A DNA stretch of 64,000 bases from Paraburkholderia terricola (GCF_900142195.1 NZ_FRAB01000014.1:103085-167084), one strand, 5' to 3'; positions 40,769-53,825 are shown, counted from the first letter of the stretch. Notes: generated by a model not told the origin, from the sequence alone. Numbers and translations: made by a program.

Positions 40769-42949
40769 ATGAGCGTAAGAGACGGGGTAAGAAACGGAAT
40801 AGAACCGCTGCCGCATAAACGGCTAACGATGCGGCCGCTGCATTGGGCCGCCTGCCTAGCGTTTGCGGCGAGCCACGCTGCCTTCGCGCAGCAGGCGCCG
40901 GCATCGGAGACGCCCGAAGCGGGCGAAACAGCGTTGCCAGCAGTCAAGATCACAGCGGCGCAAGACACCGAGCAGCATCTGAAGGAAGAACTGAGCAGTG
41001 GCGCGCTCGGCACGCGTTCACAACTCGACACGCCGTTCTCGACCACCGTCGTCACGAGCGAACAATTGCAGGACCGCCAGCCGTCCAAACTCGGCGACGT
41101 GTTCGCCACCGACGCCTCCGTCTCCGACAACGGCAACGCCTACAACGCATGGGCCACGTATCTGACGGTGCGCGGCATGCAACTGGACTGGCAGAGCGGC
41201 TTCAAAATCGACGGCATGCCGTTCAACAGCTACGGCATCACGATGCCGTACGAGCAGCTCGAAAAAGTGGAATTGCTCAAGGGGCTGACCGGTTTCATGT
41301 ACGGCTTCGGCGCGCCGGGCGGCGTCGTGAACTACGTGACGAAGAAGCCGCCGCTGTCCGGCACGCCGGTGCGCAGCATCGACATCGGCTATTACACCGA
41401 CGGCGTGTGGACCGAGCACGCCGATCTCGGCGGCCGCGTCGGCCCTGACGGCATGTTCGGCTATCGCCTGAACGCGACGCATGAAGAAGGCAAGACCTAC
41501 AACAACGGCAACGTGCGGCGCGATTCAGTTTCCGTCGCGCTCGACGCGCGCATTAACCGCGACCTGAAGGCGACCTTCGGCGCGCTCTACCAGGAGCGTC
41601 ATTCGACCGGCATCACGGGCGCGATTTCGACGGCGCTGTTTTCCGGCACGGGCCTGCCGCACACGATGAGCGGCGGCACGGGCGACCTCTCTGGTCCCGA
41701 TCAGCACCTGAACACGAACCTGCAGCTTTACACCGCGGGCGTTCAATACAACCTGAGCCCGGACTGGACGCTCAATGCGAGCTACAGCTATAGCAAAAGC
41801 TCGCGCGACCGCAACGAGAGCACATACTACCTGCTCAATGGCGCGGGCGATTACACGGACAGCCGTTTCGCCGGCAAGGAAGGGCATCAGCTGAGTTTGT
41901 GGCAAGTGTCGGCGGAAGGCAGCGTGAAGACCGGACCGTTGCAGCACCAGCTCGTGATCGGCGCGGCGTATCAGCGTCAAACGAACGATTACGGCGCGAA
42001 CAGTTTCTTCGGCCAGATCGGCACCGGCAACCTCTACCAGCCGAACACCAACACCTTCGGCGGCGCGTCGAACTACTACACCTATCGCGACAGCGACATC
42101 ACGCAAAAAGCGCTGTTCGCGAGCGATACGATCCAGTTGACCCAGCGCTGGTCGGTGCTCGGCGGCGTGCGTTACACCAACTACGAGCAGCACGGCTACT
42201 CGACCACCGGCGCGACCACGTCGACCTACAGCCAGAACGGCGTCGTCACGCCGACCGTCGCGCTGATGTTCAAGCTGGCGCCGACCACGACGCTTTACAC
42301 GAGCTACGTCGAGTCGCTGGAAGCGGGCACCGTGGTGGGCGACACCTACGCGAACCGGGGCGAATTGCTCAAGTCGTTGCGCAGCAAGCAGTATGAAGTG
42401 GGCATCAAGACCGAGCATGCGCGCTGGAGCGCGACGGCCGCGCTGTTCCGCATCGAGCGCGGCGCGGCTTACGCGAACAGCGCGAACGTCTATACGCAGG
42501 ACGGCGAGTCGATCTTCCAGGGCGTGGAGTTTGGTGGCGACGTGCGTCTGGGTTCGAGCTGGAATGTCGGCGGCGATCTCATGTGGATCAACACGAAGTA
42601 TGAAAAGGGCGCGGCCAACAACGGCAACCGCGTGGCCGGCGCGCCTCAGTTCGTGGTGGCGGGTCATGCGACGTACTCGGTGCCCTACGTGCCGGGTCTG
42701 CGCATCGGCGCCGACGCCAAGTTCACGGGCAATACGAACGTGCGGCCGGCCGGCAATCTGAACGCGCCGGGCTATATGCTGGTCAATCTGGGCGCGAGCT
42801 ATGCCACGCGCATCGGCGGCTATGACGTGACGTTTCGCGCGGCCATCGACAACCTGCTCAATCGCCGCTACTGGGAGTATCAGTACGCGGATTACGTGAC
42901 GCCGGGCGATCCGCGCACCTTGTCGCTGAATGCGCGCATCGACTTCTGA
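40769..42949 (+). CDS. TonB-dependent siderophore receptor
   Basis: 726 residues from MSVRDGVRNGIEPLPHKR. After a signal peptide ending near AFAQQ (about residue 40) come a plug domain (about 60-190, with TPFSTTVVTSEQLQDRQPSK, GMPFNSYG and GFGAPGGVVNYVTKKP) and a 22-strand barrel ending LSLNARIDF with the terminal Phe. Imports ferric siderophore across the outer membrane using TonB. No N-terminal signalling domain for FecR-type regulation is seen. Fur box immediately upstream; strong terminator downstream. Confidence 0.95.
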   Translation: MSVRDGVRNGIEPLPHKRLTMRPLHWAACLAFAASHAAFAQQAPASETPEAGETALPAVKITAAQDTEQHLKEELSSGALGTRSQLDTPFSTTVVTSEQLQDRQPSKLGDVFATDASVSDNGNAYNAWATYLTVRGMQLDWQSGFKIDGMPFNSYGITMPYEQLEKVELLKGLTGFMYGFGAPGGVVNYVTKKPPLSGTPVRSIDIGYYTDGVWTEHADLGGRVGPDGMFGYRLNATHEEGKTYNNGNVRRDSVSVALDARINRDLKATFGALYQERHSTGITGAISTALFSGTGLPHTMSGGTGDLSGPDQHLNTNLQLYTAGVQYNLSPDWTLNASYSYSKSSRDRNESTYYLLNGAGDYTDSRFAGKEGHQLSLWQVSAEGSVKTGPLQHQLVIGAAYQRQTNDYGANSFFGQIGTGNLYQPNTNTFGGASNYYTYRDSDITQKALFASDTIQLTQRWSVLGGVRYTNYEQHGYSTTGATTSTYSQNGVVTPTVALMFKLAPTTTLYTSYVESLEAGTVVGDTYANRGELLKSLRSKQYEVGIKTEHARWSATAALFRIERGAAYANSANVYTQDGESIFQGVEFGGDVRLGSSWNVGGDLMWINTKYEKGAANNGNRVAGAPQFVVAGHATYSVPYVPGLRIGADAKFTGNTNVRPAGNLNAPGYMLVNLGASYATRIGGYDVTFRAAIDNLLNRRYWEYQYADYVTPGDPRTLSLNARIDF

Positions 42950-42958
42950 TGCATGCAT

Positions 42959-42988
42959 AAAAAAACGGCACCGCGGTGCCGTTTTTTT
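42959..42988. terminator. bidirectional terminator between siderophore receptor and AI-2E family gene
   Basis: Seven A, the perfect palindrome CGGCACCGCGGTGCCG (42966-42981), then nine T. It serves both convergent genes. Confidence 0.92.
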
Positions 42989-43027
42989 TTTCGCCTTGCC
43001 GTTGTGCGCGCCGCCGCGCGCGGCAGT

Positions 43028-44113
43028 TCAAACCAGCCGCAGATAAATCAGTTCGCGCTTGATATACGCATAGAAGATCGGCGCCGCGACCACGCCCGGC
43101 AGGCCGAACGCGGCTTCCATCACGAGCATCGCGACCAGCAGTTCCCAGGCGCGCGCCTCGATCTGCCCGCCGACGATGCGCGCGTTCAGGAAGTATTCGA
43201 GCTTGTGAATCAGGATCAGGAACGCGAGCGACATGACCGCAGCCGGGAAGCTCACCGAGAGCGCCACTGCGACGATGATCGTGTTCGAGATCAGATTGCC
43301 GATCACCGGCAGCAAGCCGACGATGAACGTCACCATGACCAGCGTCTTGGAGAGCGGCAACTGATCGTGGAACATCGGCAGTACGACCAGCAGGAAGATG
43401 CCGGTGAACACCGCATTGATCGCGGAAATCTTCACCTGCGCGAACACGATGCGGCGGAACGCTTCGGAGAAACGTGTCACGCGCGTGACGAAGGCCGTGG
43501 AAAGCGGCAGCCGATGCATATGCTTCTGCGCGCCCACCGCGATGATCGCGCCGATGATCATGCCGATCAGAATGTGAGTGAAAGCGCGCGCCGCCGTCTT
43601 GCCGCTTTGCTGCAGCATGTTGGCGTGCGTCTGCATCAGTTCGGCGGCCTTGGCTTTCATCTGCTCGGTGTCGACCGGCAGATAACTGGCAATGAATTGC
43701 GGAATCCGCCCCCGCGCCTGATCGATCAACTGCATCGCCTGATCGAGCAGCTTCTGCACGCTCGGCACGTCGTTCTCGAAATGCTCGATGAGGCCGAGCG
43801 TGATGCCGGTGAGCGAACCCACGATCACCACCGAGAGCAGCACCACCGCGAGCCAGCGCGCGCGCTGGCTCGACATATGACGCTCGATGCGCGGCGCGAT
43901 GGTGTGAACCAGTTGGAACACGAGCATCCCGGCCAGCAGCGCGCCGAGCAGCCTGAGTTGAATGACCGCCCACATGCCGATCAACATCACCACGTAACTG
44001 CCGATTTCGACCGCCGACAGCTTCGGCAGGCTCATGTCGCTAGTCAGCCTGACCGGGCGTGGGCGTAGGTCCTGCACTTGCCCGTCGTCGCGTGCCTGAT
44101 TCCGCTTGGCCAT
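43028..44113 (-). CDS. AI-2E family (PerM-type) membrane protein
   Basis: 361 residues from MAKRNQARDDGQVQDLRPRP. About seven to eight hydrophobic helices with a soluble helical segment near 100-180 (DVPSVQKLLDQAMQLIDQAR) and the family region near the end (GVVAAPIFYAYIKREL). The family name refers to autoinducer export, but many members are sodium/proton antiporters, so no substrate is assigned. 32 bp before uvrA on the same strand. Confidence 0.88.
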   Translation of the reverse strand: MAKRNQARDDGQVQDLRPRPVRLTSDMSLPKLSAVEIGSYVVMLIGMWAVIQLRLLGALLAGMLVFQLVHTIAPRIERHMSSQRARWLAVVLLSVVIVGSLTGITLGLIEHFENDVPSVQKLLDQAMQLIDQARGRIPQFIASYLPVDTEQMKAKAAELMQTHANMLQQSGKTAARAFTHILIGMIIGAIIAVGAQKHMHRLPLSTAFVTRVTRFSEAFRRIVFAQVKISAINAVFTGIFLLVVLPMFHDQLPLSKTLVMVTFIVGLLPVIGNLISNTIIVAVALSVSFPAAVMSLAFLILIHKLEYFLNARIVGGQIEARAWELLVAMLVMEAAFGLPGVVAAPIFYAYIKRELIYLRLV

Positions 44114-44145
44114 GGCTTTTCCCGTTCCACCCGTGTTGTGCACCG

Positions 44146-47019
<2,874 letters not shown>

Positions 47020-47374
47020 GGATTTATTCCATGAACTGCGGAAAGAGGAAGAGGCTAAACCTGCTACTATAACGACTTTTCAAGACCGCCGTTACGGCTT
47101 CCTGACCGCCCGAACGGGCGCCAGGGCAAGCTGTAAGGCAGCGGTCCAGCGTCGCGGGAACAGGCTTAACTGGGGCCGTTTTCCGCGAGTACAAGCTAGC
47201 CGCGAGGCAACAGCGGGGCGGCGCGAGCGGGGAGTGCGCGAAGCCGCCGGCTCGAATGCCGCGCCGCATACTGTCTGTGTCCCGCAGTCCCGTGGTAAGC
47301 CGGCTGGTCGTGGCCGCCCCGTCTGGGCCGGCCGCCCGCGGTGCGCCGCCCAGCTCATTCGAAGAACGCTCCCG
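47020..47374. other. divergent intergenic region uvrA / MFS gene
   Basis: 355 bp, GC-rich. Minus-strand TATAGT at 47066-47071 is a plausible -10 for uvrA without a good -35. An open frame running through it on the plus strand shows no family similarity and I do not treat it as coding. No RNA gene or repeat seen. Confidence 0.4.
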
Positions 47375-48562
47375 ATGTCCAATCCGTCCGCCACACCCTC
47401 ACGCATGAGCGCGCCCGAACTGCGCGCGACCGTGTCGCTCGCCGCCATCTTCGCGCTGCGCATGCTCGGTCTCTTCATGATCATGCCGGTGTTCTCGATC
47501 TATGCGAAAACCATCCCCGGCGGCGACAACGTGCTGCTGGTGGGCATCGCGCTCGGCGCATACGGCGTGACGCAGTCGATGCTGTACATCTTCTACGGCT
47601 GGGTCTCCGACAAGGTCGGACGCAAGCCCGTGATCGCCACCGGCCTGCTGATTTTCGCGCTCGGCAGCTTCGTCGCGGCGGGCGCGCACGACATGACGTG
47701 GATCATCGTCGGCCGGGTGATCCAGGGCATGGGCGCGGTGTCGTCCGCGGTGATCGCGTTTATCGCCGACCTCACCGCCGAGGAGCATCGCACCAAGGCG
47801 ATGGCGATGGTGGGCGGCAGTATCGGCGTCTCCTTCGCGGTGGCGATCGTCGGCGCGCCGATCGTGTTCCACTGGGTCGGCATGAGCGGATTGTTCACGC
47901 TGGTCGGCATTTTCTCGATTCTCGCGGTGGGCGTGGTGCTGTGGGTCGTGCCCGACGCGCCCAAGCCGGTGCACGTGCGCGCGCCGTTCGCCGAAGTGCT
48001 GCATAACGTCGAACTGCTGCGCCTGAATTTCGGCGTGCTGGTGCTGCACGCGACGCAAACCGCGCTGTTCCTCGTCGTGCCGCGCATTCTCGAAGCGGGC
48101 GGCTTGCCGGTCGCCTCGCACTGGAAAATCTATTTGCCGGTGATGGGCCTCTCGTTCGTGATGATGGTGCCGGCGATCATCGCCGCTGAAAAACGCGGGC
48201 AAATGAAAACCGTGCTGTTGTCGGCGATCGGTCTTATCCTGATCGGACAGTTGTTATTGGGCGTCGCTCCGCATACGATTCTGAGTGTGGCGGCGATCCT
48301 TTTTGTGTACTTTCTGGGCTTCAATATTCTGGAGGCCTCGCAGCCGTCGCTGGTGTCGAAACTGGCGCCGGGCACCCGCAAGGGCGCGGCTGCCGGCGTG
48401 TACAACACCACGCAGTCGATCGGTCTTGCGCTGGGCGGGATGATGGGTGGCTGGCTGCTGAAGGTGGACGGTCAGAGCGCCGTTTTCTTCGCGTGCTCTG
48501 GCCTCGTGTTTTGCTGGCTTATAATCGCCGCAAAGATGAAACAGCCGCCGCGCAAGGCGTAA
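47375..48562 (+). CDS. MFS transporter
   Basis: 395 residues from MSNPSATPSRMSAPELRATV; about 12 hydrophobic helices. The cytoplasmic loop between helices 2 and 3 carries GWVSDKVGRKPVI, the MFS signature of drug/proton antiporters. Resembles YajR-like multidrug exporters but without their C-terminal ferredoxin-like domain. Divergent from uvrA and upstream of ssb; substrate unknown. Confidence 0.9.
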   Translation: MSNPSATPSRMSAPELRATVSLAAIFALRMLGLFMIMPVFSIYAKTIPGGDNVLLVGIALGAYGVTQSMLYIFYGWVSDKVGRKPVIATGLLIFALGSFVAAGAHDMTWIIVGRVIQGMGAVSSAVIAFIADLTAEEHRTKAMAMVGGSIGVSFAVAIVGAPIVFHWVGMSGLFTLVGIFSILAVGVVLWVVPDAPKPVHVRAPFAEVLHNVELLRLNFGVLVLHATQTALFLVVPRILEAGGLPVASHWKIYLPVMGLSFVMMVPAIIAAEKRGQMKTVLLSAIGLILIGQLLLGVAPHTILSVAAILFVYFLGFNILEASQPSLVSKLAPGTRKGAAAGVYNTTQSIGLALGGMMGGWLLKVDGQSAVFFACSGLVFCWLIIAAKMKQPPRKA

Positions 48563-48736
48563 TACGGCGACCCCGAAGGGCGCATCCCGAAGACCGCACT
48601 CGGGGATTCGCCCCAAAAACACCAGAACTCACCCGGCGGCGGGATGAGGCGCACTTCCGGTCTCGGGCCCGCCGGCCCATGAGACGCGAACCGTGCACCG
48701 CCGCGCCGCCCGAAATGGAATCAACAGGAGAAACTC

Positions 48737-49288
48737 ATGGCATCCGTGAACAAGGTCATTCTCGTCGGCAATCTCGGAGCCGATCCGGAAGTCCGTTATC
48801 TTCCGAGCGGCGACGCAGTGGCGAACATCCGCCTTGCAACGACGGATCGGTACAAGGACAAGGCGTCCGGCGAATTCAAGGAAGCCACCGAATGGCACCG
48901 TGTGTCGTTCTTCGGCCGGCTCGCTGAAATCGTGTCGGAATATCTGAAGAAAGGCTCGTCGGTGTACCTGGAAGGGCGCATTCGCACCCGTAAATGGCAG
49001 GCGCAAGACGGCACCGACCGTTACTCGACCGAAATCGTCGCCGAGCAGATGCAAATGCTGGGCGGCCGCGGCGGCTCGATGGGTGGCGGTGGCGACGAAG
49101 GCGGTTATAGCCGCGGTGAGCCGTCGGAGCGCAGCGGCGGTGGCGGTGGTGGCCGTGCGATGTCGGGCGGCGGTTCGCGTGGCGGCAGCGGCGGCGGCGC
49201 GGGTGGCGGCGCCAGCGGCGGTTCTAGCCGTCCGAGCGCCCCGGCCGGCGGCGGCTTCGATGAAATGGACGACGACATTCCGTTCTAA
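48737..49288 (+). CDS. ssb: single-stranded DNA-binding protein
   Basis: 183 residues: OB-fold domain (1-110; [21 protein letters not shown]), a long Gly/Ser-rich linker (about 112-172) and the acidic protein-interaction tip DDDIPF at the C-terminus. RBS AGGAG. Coats ssDNA in replication, repair and recombination. Confidence 0.98.
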   Translation: MASVNKVILVGNLGADPEVRYLPSGDAVANIRLATTDRYKDKASGEFKEATEWHRVSFFGRLAEIVSEYLKKGSSVYLEGRIRTRKWQAQDGTDRYSTEIVAEQMQMLGGRGGSMGGGGDEGGYSRGEPSERSGGGGGGRAMSGGGSRGGSGGGAGGGASGGSSRPSAPAGGGFDEMDDDIPF

Positions 49289-49315
49289 ACCCGACTAAAA
49301 CAGTTTTGCAGGTAC

Positions 49316-49344
49316 AAGCCCGTCCTCTTTGTGGAGACGGGCTT
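49316..49344 (+). terminator. intrinsic terminator after ssb
   Basis: AAGCCCGTC pairs with GACGGGCTT around an 11-nt loop and is followed by TTT-rich sequence. Confidence 0.85.
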
Positions 49345-49429
49345 TTTGTTTGCCCGCCTATTCATGGCCCGCTGTTGAGCCGGCGAATCCCTGCTTCAGC
49401 GCGACCACGAAGCGACGCGCCCCGGTGCG

Positions 49430-50257
49430 TCAGATAACAGCGTTGCTGGCTGCAGCCGCCCGTCCGCGCAGCCAGTTGATGCTCGCGAACAGCAGCACCG
49501 CAAACACGATCAACATCGTGGCCACGGCGAGGATCGACGGGTCGATCGAATCGCGAATACCGCTCCACATCTGCCGCGGCACGGTGGTTTGATCCGGCCC
49601 GCCGATGAACAGAATGACGATCACTTCGTCGAACGAGGTCGCGAAAGCGAACACGCTGCCGGTCGCCACCGCCGGCGTGATGAGCGGCAACGTCACGCGC
49701 CTGAATGCGACCCAAGGCGGCGCGCCGAGTCCGGAAGCGGCCCGCAACAGACTGTGATCGAAGGAAAGCAATGACGCCGTCACGGTGATCACGACGAACG
49801 GCGTGCCGAGCGCCGCGTGCGCCAGCACGACGCCGGGATACGAGTTCACGAGGCCGAGCGGCGCGAAGATCAAGTAGAAGCCCGCGGCAACGACGACGAT
49901 CGGCACGATCATCGGCGAGATGATGAGCGGCATGATCAGACCGCGCAGCGGAAACTGCGCGCGCGAGAGGCCCAGCGCGGCGAGCGTGCCGAGACAGGTG
50001 GCGATCAGCGTCGAAGCCGCGCCGATGCCGACGCTGTTCGGCAGCGCGCGTTGCCAGTCCGCGCTCGTGAGCGCCTGCTCGTACCAGCGCAGCGAAAAGC
50101 CCTGCATCGGATACGAGAAGTACGAGCCGGCATTGAACGAGAGCGGGATGATCGCGAGAATCGGCGCAATCAGAAAGAACAGCACGAGCGCGCTATGCAG
50201 CCGCACCCCGCGGGCGGCGATGCGCTCCGTCAGCACCTTGTTGCGTTGATCCTGCAT
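49430..50257 (-). CDS. ABC transporter permease, polyamine type (PotC-like)
   Basis: 275 residues from MQDQRNKVLTERIAARGVRL. Six predicted helices; the coupling EAA-like loop is in AASGLGAPPWVAFRRVTLPL. It is the second inner-membrane channel subunit of the importer encoded with the preceding genes and the last gene of the unit that begins with the Rieske oxygenase. A longer start at 50296 would overlap the upstream permease by 4 bp. Confidence 0.9.
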   Translation of the reverse strand: MQDQRNKVLTERIAARGVRLHSALVLFFLIAPILAIIPLSFNAGSYFSYPMQGFSLRWYEQALTSADWQRALPNSVGIGAASTLIATCLGTLAALGLSRAQFPLRGLIMPLIISPMIVPIVVVAAGFYLIFAPLGLVNSYPGVVLAHAALGTPFVVITVTASLLSFDHSLLRAASGLGAPPWVAFRRVTLPLITPAVATGSVFAFATSFDEVIVILFIGGPDQTTVPRQMWSGIRDSIDPSILAVATMLIVFAVLLFASINWLRGRAAAASNAVI

Positions 50258-50292
50258 GTCGTTCCTTCGTCGTGTGCGTGTTTCGACCCGGT

Positions 50293-51558
50293 TCAACCGA
50301 AACGCAAGCGGTCGATGCCGACAATGCGGTTGAACAGGAAATAAAAGATCGCCGTGAAAATCACGAGATAGGCCGACAGCGCGCCGGCGAGGCCCCAGTT
50401 GAGCTGCGTGTTGGTTTGCATCGCGATGAGCTGGCTGATCATCTCGTCGCCGGCGCCGCCGAGCAGCGCAGGCGTGATGTAGTAGCCGAGCGCGAGCACG
50501 AATACCAGGAAGCAGCCGGCGCCCACGCCCGGCAGCGTCTGCGGCACGTAGATCCGCACGAACGCGGTGAACGGATGCGCGCCGAGCGATTGCGCGGCGC
50601 GCATGTAAACGGGCGACACGCTCTTCATCACCGAATAGATCGCGAGAATCATGTAAGGCAGGAGCACGTGCGTCATGCCGATCAGCACGCCCGCGCGGTT
50701 GAAGATCAGCGGCAGCGGATGCGTGGCGAGACCGAGACCCATCAGCAGGCTATTGATGACGCCGCCCGGTTGCAGCAGCACGTACCACGCGGTCGTGCGC
50801 ACGAGCAGCGAGGTCCAGAACGGCACGATCACGAGAAGCATCAGCCGGTTGCCGCTTTTCGCGGGCAAGTTCGCGAGCAGCCAGGCGACGGGATAACCGA
50901 GTACGAGGCACAGCAGCGTGACGGCGGCGCTGATCGAGATCGTGCGCGCGAACGCCTGCCGATAGACGGAAGCGTTGTCCGGGACGAACCCGACCGCGCC
51001 CTGCGGCGTGACTTGCGCATCGACCGCGGCGAGCAGATAGTCCGGCGTCGGCGACGCGGCGGCGCGCTTGAGCAACCGCCAGGTCTCCGGCGAGTTCCAG
51101 CGGTCGTCGAGTCCGGCGAGCGTCGTTTTCCACGCGGGCGGCGCATCGGCGGGCAGTTGGCGCGCGGTGCGCATCAACAGGCTGCGAAACTCGGGCTCTG
51201 CGAAGTTCAGCCGTCGCGCCACGGTGCCGAGCTGCCCGCTCTGCTGCGCCTCCTTGAGCCCCGCCGCGAGCAGGGCGAACGTGTGTTCGTCCGGCACGCC
51301 GCCACCGTCCCACGCATCGAGCGCGCGCGCGAGCGCGGGCATGCTGTCGGGCACTTCGCGGTTCTGCACGCTGCGCGCGAGCAACAGCATGATCGGCGCA
51401 ATGAAGGTCGACAGCAGAAACACGAGCAACGGCAGCGCGAGCAACAGCGCTTGCATCGATGCGCGGCGGCGCGTCTTTTGAAACGACGCGCGGCCGTCGG
51501 CTCTCGTCGGTGAGCCCGGCACCGGGCCTTGGGCGGAAGCGGGCATGCTGGTAGTCAA
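50293..51558 (-). CDS. ABC transporter permease, polyamine type (PotB-like)
   Basis: 421 residues, much longer than the roughly 280-300 of E. coli PotB. One helix near residues 36-60 is followed by about 145 residues of probably periplasmic helical sequence (EVPDSMPALARALDAWDGGG through VDAQVTPQG), then the five core helices with the EAA-type loop AAQSLGAHPFTAFVRIYVPQ. The insertion may contact the binding protein. 25 bp after the binding-protein gene. Confidence 0.9.
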   Translation of the reverse strand: MTTSMPASAQGPVPGSPTRADGRASFQKTRRRASMQALLLALPLLVFLLSTFIAPIMLLLARSVQNREVPDSMPALARALDAWDGGGVPDEHTFALLAAGLKEAQQSGQLGTVARRLNFAEPEFRSLLMRTARQLPADAPPAWKTTLAGLDDRWNSPETWRLLKRAAASPTPDYLLAAVDAQVTPQGAVGFVPDNASVYRQAFARTISISAAVTLLCLVLGYPVAWLLANLPAKSGNRLMLLVIVPFWTSLLVRTTAWYVLLQPGGVINSLLMGLGLATHPLPLIFNRAGVLIGMTHVLLPYMILAIYSVMKSVSPVYMRAAQSLGAHPFTAFVRIYVPQTLPGVGAGCFLVFVLALGYYITPALLGGAGDEMISQLIAMQTNTQLNWGLAGALSAYLVIFTAIFYFLFNRIVGIDRLRFG

Positions 51559-51583
51559 GTTGGGCTCTCGTCGGACGATGGTG

Positions 51584-52630
51584 TTACTGCGTCAGCCACA
51601 CCTGGAACCGCTTGTTGATCTGGTCCGCGTTGTCGGCCCAGAAGTTCGCGTTGATCTGCAGCGCGCGCTTGAAGTTCTCGGGTGCGGTCGGCAGATCGGC
51701 GAGGCGCTGCTTGTCGACCAGCGCGATCGCGTCCTTGCGCGGCGGCGCGTAGGCGATGTACTTCGACAACTCCGCATAGGCCTTCGGCTGCGAAGCGGTG
51801 ACGATGAACTTCGCGGCAGCGTCGGCGTGTTTCGCGCCCGTCGGCACACCCCACCAGTCGAAGTCGTAGACTTGCGCGTCCCAGACGGCCTTGAACGGCT
51901 TGTTGTCCTTCTTCGCGGCATCGGAAATGCGGCCGTTGTAGGCCTGTGTCATCACGACCGCGCCGTCCGCCAGCAACTGCGGCGCCTGCGCTCCCGACTC
52001 CCACCACACGATGCTCTTCTTGATCGTGTCGAGCTTCCTGAACGCGCGATCCACGCCGGCGGGCGTGGCGAGCACCTTGTAGACATCCTTCGGGTCGACG
52101 CCGTCCGCAATCAACGCCCATTCCATCGATACCTTCGGCGACTTGCGCAAGCCGCGCTTGCCCGGGAATTTCTGCAGGTCGAAGAAGTCGTTGACGGTGG
52201 TCGGGGCGGTCTTGAGTTTGCTCGCGTCGTACGCGTAGACGGTGGACCAGACCATGCTGGCGACCGCGCAATCGCTGATCGAGCCGGGGATGAAGTCGCT
52301 CGTCTTGCCGATCGTCTTCCTGTCGAACTTCTGCAGGAGGCCTTCGTCGCAAGCGGTGATCGCATCGTTGGTTTCGAGGTCGATCAGGTCCCACGTGGTG
52401 TTCTTCGCCTGCTCCATCGCGGAGAGCTTCGCGAGGCCGCCGTCATACGATTCGGTGGAGAAGCCGATTCCCGTGGCTTGCGTGAACGGCTCGAAATACG
52501 CTTTTTTGGCCGCTGCTTCGTATGCGCCGCCGAAGGTCACGACGGAGAGCGTCTCCGCCGCCTGGGCGGCCACGGTGGCGAATGCGAGTACGGCGAGTGC
52601 GGCGCATTGTGCTTGGATGAGGGTGCGCAT
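51584..52630 (-). CDS. ABC transporter periplasmic substrate-binding protein (PotD-like)
   Basis: 348 residues with a signal peptide ending ATVAAQAAE (about residue 25). Family features: SVVTFGGAYEAAAKKAYFEP, WDLIDLETNDAITACDEGLL, and aromatic residues WWESGAQ and WDAQVYDFDWWGVP that could line a cage for a cationic amine. Ligand unknown: polyamines, quaternary amines and amino-acid derivatives are all possible. Gap to the ATPase gene is 1 bp. Confidence 0.9.
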   Translation of the reverse strand: MRTLIQAQCAALAVLAFATVAAQAAETLSVVTFGGAYEAAAKKAYFEPFTQATGIGFSTESYDGGLAKLSAMEQAKNTTWDLIDLETNDAITACDEGLLQKFDRKTIGKTSDFIPGSISDCAVASMVWSTVYAYDASKLKTAPTTVNDFFDLQKFPGKRGLRKSPKVSMEWALIADGVDPKDVYKVLATPAGVDRAFRKLDTIKKSIVWWESGAQAPQLLADGAVVMTQAYNGRISDAAKKDNKPFKAVWDAQVYDFDWWGVPTGAKHADAAAKFIVTASQPKAYAELSKYIAYAPPRKDAIALVDKQRLADLPTAPENFKRALQINANFWADNADQINKRFQVWLTQ

Positions 52631-52631
52631 G

Positions 52632-53825
52632 TCAGTTGGCTCCTGCTGGTGCGGTCGTGATGATGGAAGGTGAAGGCGGTGCGGATACGGGCATCGCGGG
52701 CGCGCTTCGCGGCGCGGTCATCGCGAGAATCTTGCAGTCGTCGTGGCGCCACGCGATCTCGATCGTGCTGCCGGGCGAAGGCAGCGCGTGGCGCTGCGTA
52801 TTCGGCACTTTCACGACGATCGAATCGCGCGAGCCGAGCTTCAGGTGCACGCGATGATGATCGCCGCAATACACCCGTTCCTCGACGCGAGCGCGCACCA
52901 CGTTGTTGTGTTCGTCGGCGCGCGTGCTTGCCTGCGTGCCTTCCGCGCTCGGGATATGCGCGCGTTCGGGGCGCAACGCGAGCATCGCGTCGTCGCCTGC
53001 CCGCAGGCCGTGTTCGCAACGGCCGCGAATCACGCTGCCGTCCGAGAGCGCCAGCGTCGCCCAGCCTTCGCCCGCGGTGACGACGCGCCCGGTCAACCCG
53101 TTGTTCTCGCCGACGAAATTAGCGACGAACGCGTTCTGCGCGTTCTCGTACAGTTCGCTCGGTGTGGCGGCCTGCTGGATACGGCCGTCGGAGAACACGG
53201 CGACGCGGTCGGACATCGTCAGCGCTTCGGCCTGGTCGTGCGTCACATAGACGATCGTGAGCGACAACTCGCGATGCAGGCGCATGATTTCGTATTGCAT
53301 CGTTTCGCGCAGGCGCTTGTCGAGCGCGCCGAGCGGCTCATCCATCAGCACGACGCTCGGCTCGAACACGAGCGCGCGTGCGAGCGCCACGCGCTGCTGC
53401 TGTCCGCCGGATAACTGCGCGGGACGCCGGTTCGCCAGATGCGGCAGCTCGATCATATCGAGCGCGCGCTTCACACGCGCCTTCTGTTCGGCGCGGCTCA
53501 CGTGCCGCACGGAGAGCGGAAACGCAACGTTCTCCGCGATCGTCAGATGCGGAAACAGCGCGTAGTTCTGAAACACCATGCCGATGTCGCGTTGATGCGG
53601 CGGCTTGTCGTCGAGCCGCCGGCCGTCGAGGCGAATCTCGCCGTGAGTGGGCGTTTCGAAACCCGCGAGCATCATCAGCGTGGTCGTCTTGCCCGAGCCC
53701 GAGGGGCCGAGCAGCGACAGGAATTCTCCCTTGCTCACGTCGAGATTCAGATCATCGACGACGTACTGGGCGCCGTCATACGATTTGCTCACGCGCGAGA
53801 GCGAAATGAAGGCAGGGTTCGACAT
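52632..53825 (-). CDS. ABC transporter ATP-binding protein (PotA-like)
   Basis: 397 residues. Walker A GPSGSGKTT (40-48), signature LSGGQ (138-142), Walker B VVLMDEP (158-164) and a C-terminal TOBE domain (about 290-375) as in PotA/FbpC importers. An unusual Ala/Pro-rich tail ends the protein. 32 bp after the Rieske gene. Confidence 0.94.
   Translation of the reverse strand: MSNPAFISLSRVSKSYDGAQYVVDDLNLDVSKGEFLSLLGPSGSGKTTTLMMLAGFETPTHGEIRLDGRRLDDKPPHQRDIGMVFQNYALFPHLTIAENVAFPLSVRHVSRAEQKARVKRALDMIELPHLANRRPAQLSGGQQQRVALARALVFEPSVVLMDEPLGALDKRLRETMQYEIMRLHRELSLTIVYVTHDQAEALTMSDRVAVFSDGRIQQAATPSELYENAQNAFVANFVGENNGLTGRVVTAGEGWATLALSDGSVIRGRCEHGLRAGDDAMLALRPERAHIPSAEGTQASTRADEHNNVVRARVEERVYCGDHHRVHLKLGSRDSIVVKVPNTQRHALPSPGSTIEIAWRHDDCKILAMTAPRSAPAMPVSAPPSPSIITTAPAGAN

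Noticed and set aside
41525..42958. 477-residue open frame antisense to the siderophore receptor
   Set aside because: Composition is Arg/Val/His-rich and there is no ribosome binding site; the receptor on the other strand is unambiguous.
43028..44113. Quorum-sensing AI-2 exporter
   Set aside because: The family name is historical; many members are ion antiporters and nothing nearby concerns AI-2.
47020..47110. LexA box before uvrA
   Set aside because: No CTGT-N8-ACAG palindrome was found in the 5' region.
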